Shown here piece after piece: positions 19,578 through 28,591 of a stretch of 64,000 nucleotides of DNA. The DNA comes from Dolomitihabitans soli. GTDB taxonomy: Bacteria > Actinomycetota > Actinomycetes > Streptosporangiales > Streptosporangiaceae. The stretch spans positions 1-64,000 of the forward strand of contig NZ_JAKNTW010000027.1 of the NCBI RefSeq assembly GCF_022213955.1, given 5' to 3'. The notes under the pieces were generated by a model. The model searched no databases. It was given only the letters and a program-made list of their open reading frames with translations, and had not been told where the DNA came from. The position numbers and the translations under genes are program-made. Each line of letters begins with the position of its first letter. Position 1 is the stretch's first letter.

Positions 19578-20597
19578 TCACCTCGGCTTGAGCCCGATGA
19601 CCAGGGTGTTGTTGGACCCCAGCGGCACCTGGCGCAGCCCGTCGAAGCCCGCCTCCTTGAGCAGCGAGCGGCACTCCGACCTGGTGTACTCGGACCCGTG
19701 CGGGGTGACCATCAGCATGTTGAGGCTGGTCAGCAAGGCGTTGGGGGTTCCGCTGCGATCATCGTCGATCATCGGGTCGCAGATCAGCACCCTGCCGCCG
19801 GGAGGCAGCGACTCGAAGGCGTTGCGGAGCAGGGTGCGGCGCTCCTCCTGCCCCCAGTCGTGCAGCACGTGGCTGAAGACGAGAACGTCGGCCGCGGGGA
19901 GGCGGTCGTTGAAGAAGTCACCGCCCACGAAGGTCATCCGGTCGGCGAGACCCAGCATGCCGGCGTGCTCCTCGAAGACCGGCCGCACCGCGGGCAGGTC
20001 GAAGACCACCGCCCGCAGCGCCGGGTTGCGGCGCAGGATGGGGACGACCAGGTTCCCCCGGCCGCCGCCCACATCCGCCACGCTCACCGTCGACGACCAG
20101 TCGTAGGCCTCCGCGAGCCGTGGGCCGATCATCCCGTTGAGGTAGTCCATCCCGGCGTTGAAGTTTCGCCAGGCGTCGGTGGTGCGGTACTGCTCGGTGA
20201 ACATCTTCGGCCCGGATCCCCACCGGTTCTGGGGCTCACCCGTGCGCAGAGCCTCGGCGAGCTGATCCCAGCGCTTGTCCGCCGAGGCGAGAAAGGCGCC
20301 GGCGTAGGAGGAACGACTCTGGTTGAGGTAGTGGTCGGAGACCGCGGTGTTGCGGTAGAGGGTGCCGTCGCGGTCGAGCATGCCCAGTGAGACCAGCGCG
20401 TCGAGGAAGTCCCGCAGCCCTCGCCCGTGCAGGCCGAGCGCCTTCCGTATGCTCTCCTCGTCGGCGGGACTGTCGGCCAGAACGGTGAAGACGCCCAGCT
20501 CGGCGGCCGTGATGACGACTTTGCGCCCGAAGTAGGCGGTGCCGAGACGCCACAGGGCCTCAGCGCTTACCGCATCGGTGGAGGACGCTGTTTCCAT
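19578..20597 (-). CDS. SAM-dependent O-methyltransferase (second of three)
   Basis: 339 aa, the same acetylserotonin-type family as the product of the gene at 8867. The SAM motif is the standard DVGGGRGNLVVPIL, the acidic loop VVFDLPAVRPVFEEHAG, and the catalytic-type His lies in SHVLHDWGQEERR. It ends GLKPR. It probably methylates another phenol of the same product. The ATG at 20597 follows GAAGGAG. It is spaced 29 nt from both neighbours in the same operon. Confidence 0.92.
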   Translation of the reverse strand: METASSTDAVSAEALWRLGTAYFGRKVVITAAELGVFTVLADSPADEESIRKALGLHGRGLRDFLDALVSLGMLDRDGTLYRNTAVSDHYLNQSRSSYAGAFLASADKRWDQLAEALRTGEPQNRWGSGPKMFTEQYRTTDAWRNFNAGMDYLNGMIGPRLAEAYDWSSTVSVADVGGGRGNLVVPILRRNPALRAVVFDLPAVRPVFEEHAGMLGLADRMTFVGGDFFNDRLPAADVLVFSHVLHDWGQEERRTLLRNAFESLPPGGRVLICDPMIDDDRSGTPNALLTSLNMLMVTPHGSEYTRSECRSLLKEAGFDGLRQVPLGSNNTLVIGLKPR

Positions 20598-20626
20598 GGA
20601 TTCTCCTTCGAGAAACGGGACGGGGG

Positions 20627-22087
20627 TCAGGCGGCGTCGCGCACGGGTTCGGTGCGGAGCCGTGCCGCGATGCCCTCGCGGCGGGTGTGGATCGTGATGG
20701 CGAGTGCGAGAGAGACGAGGACCAGGGCGAGGAAGTAGCCGGGCCTGGTGTCGCCGGGGGCGATGCCGAAGCGGGCGAGCTGGCCGCCGATCGCGGCGCC
20801 CATGGCCCCGGCCAGCCACCACAGCCCCATCATCCGGCCGGCTTGACCGTGTGGGGCGATCTGCGCCGTGACGCCCAGGGCGACGGTGCCCACCGCGAGT
20901 TCGGCATTGGCCTGCAGGAAGTAGACGGCGGCCAGCCACAGGGGGGAGACCGGCCCGGCGGTGGCGGCCAGGGCGGCCACCGTCATGACGACGAAGCTCG
21001 CCGACGCCACGGCCAGCCCGCCGGCGATCTTGGCGGGTGCGCTCCAGCCGGCTCCGTGCCCGGACCACAGCCTCGCGAACATCGGCGCGGCCACCAGGAT
21101 GAACAGCGCGTGCAGCGCCTGGAACCAGCTCGCCGGCACCGTGAAGCCGCCGATCAGGCGGTCGGTGTGGGTGAGCGCGAAGTGGTTGAGCACCGAGTGG
21201 GCCTGCCCGAGCAGCAGGAAGAGCATCGCGGTGGCCGCGAACACCCAGCGGTACGCCAGGATGCGGTCACCGGCCGTGGCGATGACCCGGCGAAAGCAGT
21301 AGAAGGGCAGCGCCAGGGTGATGATTCCGAGGACGATGACCACGTGTTCGACCACCGCGCCGCCGGCATACGCGTCCACGCCGACCAGCAGGGCGGCGGC
21401 ACCGGTCACCAGCGACGCACGCACCGCGAACAGGCTCAGCGCGCCGCGCGGCAGCGGGAGGGGCGCGGTCTTGCCGGTCTCCCCGAAGGCGGACATGCCA
21501 CGCAAGTAGCCGAGCACGCCCACGGCCATTCCGACCGCCGCCGCGCCGAAGCCCAGATGCCAGTTGATCCCCTCGCCGAGGGTCCCCGTCACGAACGGGG
21601 CGATCATCGCGCTGATCTGGATGCTCATGAAGAACAGGGAGAACCCGGCCTCCCTGTCGGCGGTCGCCTCACGTGGATAGAAGGACGCGAGTAGGGCGGA
21701 CAGATTGGGTTTCAGCAGCCCGGTGCCCATCGCGATCAGCAGGATGCCGAGGTAGAAGGTGACCTCGCCGGTGCCGGGTACGGCCATGCAGCAGTGCCCG
21801 GCGGCGATGGTGACCGCGCCCCAGAGAATGGCGCGCTGCTGGCCGAGCACCCGGTCGCCCAGCCAGCCGCCGGGGATGGCGGCGACGAAGGTCAGCGAGA
21901 TGTAGACGCCCACCATGGCGCCGGCCGTACCGGTGGGCATGGACAGGCCGCCGCGCTCGACGGACTCGGTCGCGAACAGGAAGAGGATGGCCATCATCCC
22001 GAAGAAGCTGAACCGCTCCCAGATGTCGGTCAGGAACAGGGTGCGAAACCAGCGAGGCTGGCGATACATGGAGACCAGCGATGGCAT
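20627..22087 (-). CDS. POT/PTR2-family proton-coupled transporter
   Basis: 486 aa, about 12-14 membrane helices. The signature ERFSFFGMMAILFLF near the N-terminus and the GLLKPNLSALLASFY segment are typical of proton-coupled oligopeptide transporters. POT proteins normally import di- and tripeptides; in this cluster it may move the product or an amino-acid-like intermediate, which is inference. The internal ATG at 22087 is chosen over 22093 because GAGGGAG is then 6 nt away. It is the first gene of the long minus-strand run and divergent from the P450. Confidence 0.88.
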   Translation of the reverse strand: MPSLVSMYRQPRWFRTLFLTDIWERFSFFGMMAILFLFATESVERGGLSMPTGTAGAMVGVYISLTFVAAIPGGWLGDRVLGQQRAILWGAVTIAAGHCCMAVPGTGEVTFYLGILLIAMGTGLLKPNLSALLASFYPREATADREAGFSLFFMSIQISAMIAPFVTGTLGEGINWHLGFGAAAVGMAVGVLGYLRGMSAFGETGKTAPLPLPRGALSLFAVRASLVTGAAALLVGVDAYAGGAVVEHVVIVLGIITLALPFYCFRRVIATAGDRILAYRWVFAATAMLFLLLGQAHSVLNHFALTHTDRLIGGFTVPASWFQALHALFILVAAPMFARLWSGHGAGWSAPAKIAGGLAVASASFVVMTVAALAATAGPVSPLWLAAVYFLQANAELAVGTVALGVTAQIAPHGQAGRMMGLWWLAGAMGAAIGGQLARFGIAPGDTRPGYFLALVLVSLALAITIHTRREGIAARLRTEPVRDAA

Positions 22088-22252
22088 TCGCATCTCCCTC
22101 TCGTTTCTCCGGTGTCTCGCATGGTGGCGGCGGCGCTTCGAGAGACCGTCTCGTGGCGTTGGAAGACGCCTGCCTCGAACATCGCTCCAACGCGATGCGA
22201 ACGGGTCGCGGCACACTGCCGGTCGCAGTCGTCTCCCGTTCGGAGGATCTTG

Positions 22253-23488
22253 ATGTCCTTAGATGAGCGTCCGCTGGCCTCGGCAGACCGGCAGGCCGGC
22301 AACGGTCCGCCACGCTTTCCGTTCCGCGCGGAGCGGCCCGGAGAGGCCGCCCCGGAGTTCGCCCGGTTGCGGGAGGAGTGCCCCGTCTCCCGCGTGACGC
22401 TGCCCACCGGCGACCAGGCATGGCTGGTTACGCTCTACGGGGACAACCGGACCCTGCTCACTGACACCCGGTTCAGCCGGGCGGCCACGGCGGTCGCCGG
22501 TGCGCCCCGGCTCCAGCCCATCCCGCCGGACCCGACCTCGATGCTCCAGATGGACCCGCCCGAGCACAGCCGCCTGCGCTCACTGGTGGCTCGGGGGTTC
22601 ACCGCGCGCCGCACCGAGACGTTGCGCCCGGCCATACGCGCGCAGGTCGAGCTGCTGCTCGACGACATGGCCGCCACCGGCCCGCCGTACGACCTGGTGC
22701 TCGGGTTCGCCAGAGTGCTGCCCCTCACCGTCGTCTCCGAGTTGCTCGGGCTACCGGTGCGGGACAGAACGCGGATCGGTTCGTGGGTGGACATCCTGCT
22801 CAGCCTGACCACCTTCGCCCCGCACGAGGTCGGCCGGGCCAGGAAGGAGTTCAAGGACTATCTCGCCGGCCAGGTGGCGGAGAAACGGGCCCGGCCCGCA
22901 GACGACCTGCTCAGCCGCCTGGTCGCGATCCGTGACGAAGGCGACTCGCTCAGCGAGGAGGAACTCGTCATGCTCGGGGCCACCATCATCACCGGCGGTT
23001 TCCTCACCACGGCGGCCCAGATCGCGCTGTCCTGTCTCTGCCTGCTGCGCCATCCGGACCAGCTCGCCCTGCTTCGCGGGCGGCCGGAGCTGCTGCCGTC
23101 CGCGGTCGACGAACTGCTCAGGTACAACTCGCTGACCACAGGGGGCGGCCTGCTGCGCATCGCCACCGAGGACATCGAGGTGGGTGGCGTCACGATCCAC
23201 GCAGGGGAGGCCGTGCTGCCCGCCCTCTCCTCGGCCAACCGCGACGCGTCCGTCTTCGCCGACCCGGAGACCTTCGACATCACCCGCCGCCCCAACCCGC
23301 ACATCGCCTTCGGCCTGGGGGCGCATTTCTGTCTCGGGGCGCAGCTAGCCAAGATCGAACTGGAGGAGGCGTTGGACGGATTGTTCGGTCGATTCCCCAC
23401 GCTGCGTCTGGAGGCGAGGGACCAGGACCTTCGGGTGAACCACGGCCACCTGGTGCGAGGGCTTCCCGAGTTGCCGGTGGCCTGGTAG
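22253..23488 (+). CDS. Cytochrome P450 with atypical I-helix
   Basis: 411 aa bacterial class I P450. The heme loop is FGLGAHFCLGAQLAKIE with Cys360, and the ExxR motif is Glu287-Arg290 (DELLRY). In the I-helix the usual AGxET is GGFLT (residues 248-252): the acidic residue used in oxygen activation is Leu. Codon 3 is TTA. The ATG at 22253 follows CGGAGG. It probably performs a late oxidation or ring bridging of the polyketide; P450s make the methylenedioxy bridge in xantholipin-type products. It is convergent with the response regulator gene, with a gap of 3 nt. Confidence 0.92.
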   Translation: MSLDERPLASADRQAGNGPPRFPFRAERPGEAAPEFARLREECPVSRVTLPTGDQAWLVTLYGDNRTLLTDTRFSRAATAVAGAPRLQPIPPDPTSMLQMDPPEHSRLRSLVARGFTARRTETLRPAIRAQVELLLDDMAATGPPYDLVLGFARVLPLTVVSELLGLPVRDRTRIGSWVDILLSLTTFAPHEVGRARKEFKDYLAGQVAEKRARPADDLLSRLVAIRDEGDSLSEEELVMLGATIITGGFLTTAAQIALSCLCLLRHPDQLALLRGRPELLPSAVDELLRYNSLTTGGGLLRIATEDIEVGGVTIHAGEAVLPALSSANRDASVFADPETFDITRRPNPHIAFGLGAHFCLGAQLAKIELEEALDGLFGRFPTLRLEARDQDLRVNHGHLVRGLPELPVAW

Positions 23489-23491
23489 CCG

Positions 23492-24163
23492 TCAGCGGCC
23501 CTGCCAGCGGGAGCGCACCAGGCCCGTCTCGTAGGCGTAGACGACGAGTTGTACCCGGTTGTTCGCGCCCAGCTTGACCATCGCCCGGCTGACATGGGTC
23601 TTCGCGGTGGCGGGACTGCAGTGGAGCCGGCGGGCGATGTCGTCGTTGGACAATCCCTTGGCCACCAGGAGCAGCACCTCGCGCTCCCGATCGGTCAGGT
23701 GGTCCAGGTCGGGGAGTACGGCGGGCGGCTCCTCCTCCCGGTCCACGAACTTCTCGATCAGCCGCCTGGTCACGCCGGGCGAGAGCAGGGCCTCGCCGGC
23801 GGCCACCACCCGGACCGCCTGCAGCAGGCTGGTCGGCTCGATGTCCTTGACCAGGAATCCGACGGCTCCGGCGCGCAGCCCGTTGAAGATGTACTCGTCG
23901 TTCTCGAACGTGGTCAGCAGGATGACCCTGGCGCCGCGAAGTTCGGGGTTCCCGACGATACGCCGGGTCGCCTCGATGCCGTCCATGCCCGGCATGCGAA
24001 TGTCCATGAGGATCACGTGTGGTTCCACCCGGGCAGCCATCACGACGGCCGCGTCGCCTCGGCTGGCCTCGCCGACGACGCTCATGCCGGGTTCGGGTTC
24101 GAGCAACGCGCGGAGTCCGGTGCGGACCAGGGGCTGGTCATCCACGATCAGAACGCGGATCAT
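23492..24163 (-). CDS. NarL/LuxR-family response regulator
   Basis: 223 aa. The receiver domain (1-120) has Asp8-Asp9, the phosphoacceptor Asp54 (ILMDIRMPGMDG) and a conserved Lys (FLVKDIEP). The LuxR-type helix-turn-helix is at about 155-215 (LTDREREVLLLVAKGLSNDD). The ATG at 24163 overlaps the kinase stop codon (ATGA). With the next gene it forms a two-component system inside the cluster, a likely pathway regulator or stress sensor. Confidence 0.93.
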   Translation of the reverse strand: MIRVLIVDDQPLVRTGLRALLEPEPGMSVVGEASRGDAAVVMAARVEPHVILMDIRMPGMDGIEATRRIVGNPELRGARVILLTTFENDEYIFNGLRAGAVGFLVKDIEPTSLLQAVRVVAAGEALLSPGVTRRLIEKFVDREEEPPAVLPDLDHLTDREREVLLLVAKGLSNDDIARRLHCSPATAKTHVSRAMVKLGANNRVQLVVYAYETGLVRSRWQGR

Positions 24164-25341
24164 TTTTTGGCGCTCTCCACGGGGAGTCGTGCCTCGACGA
24201 CCAAGCCGCCGTGGCTCACCGGCGTAACGGAAAGGTCACCGTTGACCGCCGCCACCCGTTCCAGCATTCCCGTCATCCCCGTTCCGTACGTCTGCGGTGT
24301 CCGAGCTCCATCGCCGTCGTCCTCTATGCGCACCATCACCGCACCTGGACAGAAGCGTACGATCACCTCGGCTCTACTCGCTCCAGAGTGCCGGATGACA
24401 TTGGTCAGCGCCTCCTGAACGATGCGGTAGGCGGCGAGATCCGTGGCGGCGGGCAGCGCGACCTGTTGCCCCTGCATGCGCAGCGTCACCCGCACCCCGC
24501 TGGCCGTGGCGTTGCGCACGAGATGGTCCACCCGTTCCAGCGACGGCGGGCCGTCCTCGTCGCCGCGCCGTAGCACGTCGAGGGTGGTCCGCAGTTCGGT
24601 CATCACGTCCCGGCTGGCCTGTTTGATCAGCATCACGGCTTCGGCGGCCTGGCGCGGATCGCTGTCGAGGAGATGCGCGGCGACACCGGCTTGGATATTG
24701 ATCACCGCGACGTTGTGGGACAGGATGTCATGAAGATCACGCGCGATCCGTAGGCGTTCCTCGGCGGTCCGCCGCTGGGACTCCTCCTCCCGGGTGCGCT
24801 CGGCCTGGGCGGCATGCTCCTCGGACAGCGCCGTGAACGCGTTGCGGGCGCGTGCCATCTCGCCGCCCGCGACCGCCACGGCAAGCCAGATGACCAGCCA
24901 GACGCCGCCCTCCCTGCTCGGCGGCGAATCCCTCAGCAGGCCGACCAGGAACACCAGCGCGAGGTAGGCGCCCGCGCCGAGGAACCCGGTCATCCGCCGC
25001 CCGCTGCCGATGACGAAGTAGATCGCCACCGCGGGTGCGACCGTGAAGGCCCCGCTGGAGAAGCCGAGCGTGTAGTAGAGAAGCGAGGCCACGATGGCGC
25101 CGGCCATCACGCAGATTGGCGCCCGGCGCCGGAACGCCAGGAGCGTGGCGCTCAGCAGGAGCAACGCGTAACCGACCCCATGCGGGAGATGCTCGGCGTG
25201 GTCGCCGACGAGGGCACTCACGACAACGGTGGTGATGGCGATCGTCAACGCCAGAGTGGTGTCGACGGTGAGGCCATGCCTGACGCGCATCGATGTTCCG
25301 CCCACTGGCCCGCCGTCTTGGCTCTGTACGGTCCCTGTCAT
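24160..25341 (-). CDS. Membrane sensor histidine kinase (HisKA_3 type)
   Basis: 393 aa. Five or six membrane helices fill about residues 30-165, followed by a coiled linker rich in Glu and Arg (ALSEEHAAQAERTREEESQR), the phosphoacceptor box RIARDLHDILSHNVAVINIQ and a HATPase domain (RIVQEALTNVIRHSGASRAE). It has no extracellular sensor domain, so it may sense a membrane state. The ATG at 25341 (MTGTVQSQ) is preferred; ATG 25290 (MRVRHGL) is an alternative. It is divergent from cydA. Confidence 0.9.
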   Translation of the reverse strand: MTGTVQSQDGGPVGGTSMRVRHGLTVDTTLALTIAITTVVVSALVGDHAEHLPHGVGYALLLLSATLLAFRRRAPICVMAGAIVASLLYYTLGFSSGAFTVAPAVAIYFVIGSGRRMTGFLGAGAYLALVFLVGLLRDSPPSREGGVWLVIWLAVAVAGGEMARARNAFTALSEEHAAQAERTREEESQRRTAEERLRIARDLHDILSHNVAVINIQAGVAAHLLDSDPRQAAEAVMLIKQASRDVMTELRTTLDVLRRGDEDGPPSLERVDHLVRNATASGVRVTLRMQGQQVALPAATDLAAYRIVQEALTNVIRHSGASRAEVIVRFCPGAVMVRIEDDGDGARTPQTYGTGMTGMLERVAAVNGDLSVTPVSHGGLVVEARLPVESAKK

Positions 25342-25501
25342 GTCCTGACTACCACGTCCGCATACTCCACCGGTAGTAGATGCGCGGTCCCGGCTGGCCG
25401 AACGGCGTAGTGAATAGAGGCCTCCGGCGGGACGACACCTGAACGGGCGTAGGCCAGAATGAATTGGTATCTCCATCTGCCCATAATTCAGCAAGGATGC
25501 G

Positions 25502-26755
25502 ATGGACGCGCTTCTTTTCGGCCGCCTGCAATTTGCCACGACAAGCTCCGTGCATTTCCTTTTCGTCTCCCTGTCGCTCGGCCTTGTCGCCTTCCTGATA
25601 GCCATGCAAACGGCTTACGTCATCACGGGAAACGCCGTTTTCGAGCGCATGGTCAAATTCTGGGGACGACTGTACGTCATCAACTACGGAGTCGGCATCA
25701 TCAGCGGCATAGTCATGGAATTTCAGTTCGGTTTGAACTGGAGCGGACTGACAGCGATGTTCGGCGACGTGTTCGGCGGCGCGCTGGCGCTGGAGACGTT
25801 GGTCGCCTTCTTCGTCGAGGCGACCCTGCTCGGAGCCTGGATCTTCGGCTGGGGCGTGCTGGGCAGGAAGACGCATCTCGCGCTGCTGTGGCTGATCGGG
25901 ATCACCGCCTACATCTCGGCGTTCTGGATCCTGACCGCCAACGCCTTTCTCCAGCATCCCGTCGGTCACGAGGTCAGCGGCGGGCGGGGACGACTCGTCG
26001 ACTTCGGCGCGCTGCTGAACAACCCGAACCTGTGGGACGCCTTCTCGCACGTGGTCTTCGTCTCGCTGATCGTCGGCTCGATGTTCGTCGCGGGCGTGAG
26101 CGCCTGGCACTTCATCCGGCGCACCGAACACGTCCAGGTGTTCGGCAAGTCGCTGCGGATGGCACTCGCGGTGCTGCCCTTCGCGGTGTTCGGCACGATC
26201 CACTTCGGCATGCTGCAGGTGGTGGTCATCGGCGACACACAGCCGTTGAAGCGCGCCGTCATCGATGCGGACACGGCGGGGGCCGCCGACCTGCAGGCGC
26301 AGATGGTCGCCAGGTTCGGTCCCGGCGACTACATCCCGCCGGACTGGGTCGGCACGCTGTTCGAGGTGATGCTGAACGGCGGATTCGGGCTCATGCTCCT
26401 GTCCATGCTCCTGGCCGTGCTGCTGATCCGCAGCTGGGTGATCCGGCTCCGCGTGCCTCTTTATCTGCTGGTCGCGCTGATCCCGCTGCCCTTCGCGCTG
26501 GTCGTGGCGGGATGGCTGGTGCGTGAGGTCGGCCGTCAGCCGTGGACCGTCTACCAGCTGCTCACCACCGAACAGGCGATGTCCGACCTCCCGCCGGCAG
26601 CCGTCCTCGGGTCGTTCGTGGCCTTCACCACGGTGCTGCTCGTGCTCGCCGCGGTGAACTACACCCTGATCGCGCGCTTCGCGGGACGCGGTCCACAGGA
26701 CGACGCCTTCGGCACATCGCTCGACGCGGTGGCACCCGCCGCCACGACCGTCTGA
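25502..26755 (+). CDS. cydA: Cytochrome bd quinol oxidase subunit I
   Basis: 417 aa, shorter than E. coli CydA (about 520) because the Q-loop is short. Heme ligands are recognisable: His18 (SSVHFLFVSLSLG), a candidate b558 His203 (SAWHFIRR) and a Met in LFEVMLNGGFG; the Glu pair ETLVAFFVEATLLG (98 and 106) and the GRQPW motif are conserved. It oxidises quinol and reduces oxygen to water with high affinity and is insensitive to many inhibitors of the bc1/aa3 branch. The ATG at 25502 follows AAGGA. It lies between two kinase systems and a SARP. Confidence 0.93.
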   Translation: MDALLFGRLQFATTSSVHFLFVSLSLGLVAFLIAMQTAYVITGNAVFERMVKFWGRLYVINYGVGIISGIVMEFQFGLNWSGLTAMFGDVFGGALALETLVAFFVEATLLGAWIFGWGVLGRKTHLALLWLIGITAYISAFWILTANAFLQHPVGHEVSGGRGRLVDFGALLNNPNLWDAFSHVVFVSLIVGSMFVAGVSAWHFIRRTEHVQVFGKSLRMALAVLPFAVFGTIHFGMLQVVVIGDTQPLKRAVIDADTAGAADLQAQMVARFGPGDYIPPDWVGTLFEVMLNGGFGLMLLSMLLAVLLIRSWVIRLRVPLYLLVALIPLPFALVVAGWLVREVGRQPWTVYQLLTTEQAMSDLPPAAVLGSFVAFTTVLLVLAAVNYTLIARFAGRGPQDDAFGTSLDAVAPAATTV

Positions 26756-26779
26756 GACGTTCCACGATCCAGGAGTTGA

Positions 26780-27736
26780 ATGGTGAACCACAGCTGGTAT
26801 CTCCTTCTGGGGCTGCTCCTGGGCGGGTACCTCCTCCTCGACGGCTTCGTCATCGGCTCGTCGATCCTGCTCCGCCACGTGGGCCCGGGCGAACGGGGAC
26901 GACGAGCGACGATCACCGCTTTCGGCCCGTTCTTCCTGGGCAACGAGGTATGGCTGGTGGTGACGGCGGCGACCCTGCTGGCGGTCTTCCCGCTGCTGGA
27001 GGGCCCGTTGTTCCACGCCCACTACCCGCTGCTGGTCGCCCTGCTGGTGGCCTGGTTGATCAGGGACGGCGCCGTGTGGTTGCGAAGCCGCCTCGGCGGA
27101 GCGGGCTGGCGTGGCGGCTGGGACCATGTCCTCACGGTCGCGAGCGTGGCGTTCGGCCTGCTGTGGGGGCTCCTCCTCGGCAACCTGGCCAGTGGCGGAG
27201 TCGGCCGGGACACGGTGTGGCTGCCCTTCGGGTGGTACCCCCTGCTCTGGGCCGTCACGGTGGCGTCCGTCTTCGCCGTCCACGGTGCGGTGTTCCTGGC
27301 CGTACGGCTGCCGCCGGACCTGTCCGGCGCCCCCTCCAGGTGGGTCGTCCGCCTGGCGGCCCCGATCGCGGCGCTCTACGCCGTCGTCATCGTCGTCGGC
27401 GTGGCGACACAGGCCCTCCCGCACGGTGACGGCCTGCCGGTCTGGGCGGGGGTCACCGGCCTGCTCGCCGTCCTCGGCCTGCTCGCCGCCGGTCGCCTGG
27501 TGACCGTACGGCCGAAGGCCGCGCTCGCGTGCACGGCCGTGGCGGTGAGCGCCCCCGTCATCCTCGTCGGGGCGAGGCTCTGGCCCGTCGCCGAGCACGC
27601 CCTGGCAGGAGCATCCTCGCTGAGCGTTCTCGGACGCTTCCTGGTCGTGGTCATCCCGGTCGTCCTTCTGATCCAGGGCTGGACATGGATGGTCTTCCTG
27701 CGCCGGATGGACGGCCGCACCACGGTCTTCTTCTGA
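26780..27736 (+). CDS. cydB: Cytochrome bd quinol oxidase subunit II
   Basis: 318 aa with about eight to nine membrane helices, the partner of CydA 24 nt upstream. The start MVNHSWYLLLGLLLGGYLLL followed by DGF and the block FGPFFLGNEVWLVVTAATL match the family, although the usual DGFDLG reads DGFVIG. The ATG follows AGGAG. No cydC, cydD or cydX gene follows; a strong terminator does. The chromosome probably has another bd locus or maturation genes elsewhere (inference). Confidence 0.92.
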   Translation: MVNHSWYLLLGLLLGGYLLLDGFVIGSSILLRHVGPGERGRRATITAFGPFFLGNEVWLVVTAATLLAVFPLLEGPLFHAHYPLLVALLVAWLIRDGAVWLRSRLGGAGWRGGWDHVLTVASVAFGLLWGLLLGNLASGGVGRDTVWLPFGWYPLLWAVTVASVFAVHGAVFLAVRLPPDLSGAPSRWVVRLAAPIAALYAVVIVVGVATQALPHGDGLPVWAGVTGLLAVLGLLAAGRLVTVRPKAALACTAVAVSAPVILVGARLWPVAEHALAGASSLSVLGRFLVVVIPVVLLIQGWTWMVFLRRMDGRTTVFF

Positions 27737-27760
27737 GCCGGGCGGCGGAACCCGCCGCGA

Positions 27761-27788
27761 CGTGGACAGGGCCGCGGCCCTGTCCACG
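27761..27788. terminator. Perfect 28-bp palindrome between cydB and the SARP gene (bidirectional terminator)
   Basis: A 28-bp sequence identical to its own reverse complement; the left half is CGTGGACAGGGCCG. It lies 24 nt after the cydB stop codon and 11 nt before the end of the convergent SARP gene, so it can end transcripts from both sides. The short T-run (TTTC) on one side is weak, as is usual in actinomycetes. Confidence 0.8.
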
Positions 27789-27799
27789 TTTCAGCCGCG

Positions 27800-28591
27800 T
27801 TATGAGACGTACGTCAGCAAGGGGCTCGGCTCGGGGGCCTCCCCGGCGAGGATCTTGCGCTGCAGGTCGCGTACTTCCAGGGACAGGTCCACACCCAGCT
27901 CGTCCTGCAGGATCCGCCGGAGGTTCATGCACGCCGCGAGCGCCTCTCCACGACGGCCCACGGCGTAGAACGCCCGGATGAGGAGGCCGTGCAGGGACTC
28001 GTTGAGGGGATGGGCGATGACCAGCGCCCTGAGTTCGCCGATCACATCGTGATAGCGGTGCAGCGCCATGTCGGCATGGATCCGCAGCGCCAGGGCGCGT
28101 ATTCGCTCCTCGGCCAGCAAGGTGAGATGCGCCTGGAGAAGCGGTCCCTGCGGCACCTCGGGGATGGGCGCGGATCCCCGCCACATGGATTCCGCCCGGC
28201 GAAACTGCTCCACGCCGGCCTCTATGTCGCCCCGTTCGATCAGCGCGCGCCCCTGTGCCGTCAGGCGGGTGAACGTGTGCAGGTCGAGCTGGCCCTCGCG
28301 CAGCTTCAGAAGATAGCCGAGGGGGCGGGTGACGAGTTCGACGCCCTCGTGACCTTGTCTGTCGTGCCCGTGCAGGATCTTGCGAAGCTGGTAGGCATAG
28401 GTCTGCGTGGTGGTGACCGCGCTCGCCGGCGGGCTGTCGCCCCACAGTTCTTCAATGAGCTGGCTAACGGGAACGACGTGGTTAGCCCTGAGCAGCAGAA
28501 GTGCGAGAGTCTGCTGCGGCTTTGACGCTGTGGGCGTGCAGATGTGTCCGGCCCGGACTACTTCAAGTGGACCGAGTATTCGAAAAATCAA
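27800..28591 (-). CDS. SARP-family pathway activator
   Basis: 263 aa. The OmpR-like winged-helix DNA-binding domain (1-95: IFRILGPLEVVRAGHICTP, then KPQQTLALLLLRANHVVPVS and LIEELWGDSPP) is followed by the bacterial transcriptional activation domain (about 100-250, with DLHTFTRLTAQGRALIERG). SARPs of this size (ActII-ORF4, RedD type) switch on antibiotic clusters. The start is TTG at 28591, preceded by GAGGGG; no nearby ATG fits. It is convergent with cydB. Confidence 0.93.
   Translation of the reverse strand: MIFRILGPLEVVRAGHICTPTASKPQQTLALLLLRANHVVPVSQLIEELWGDSPPASAVTTTQTYAYQLRKILHGHDRQGHEGVELVTRPLGYLLKLREGQLDLHTFTRLTAQGRALIERGDIEAGVEQFRRAESMWRGSAPIPEVPQGPLLQAHLTLLAEERIRALALRIHADMALHRYHDVIGELRALVIAHPLNESLHGLLIRAFYAVGRRGEALAACMNLRRILQDELGVDLSLEVRDLQRKILAGEAPEPSPLLTYVS

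Noticed and set aside
25349-27787. An 812-codon minus-strand open frame opposite cydAB
   Set aside because: Its product is a run of Arg, His, Gln, Asp and Glu without domain pattern, as expected of a frame opposite GC-rich hydrophobic genes; cydA and cydB on the plus strand have clear motifs.
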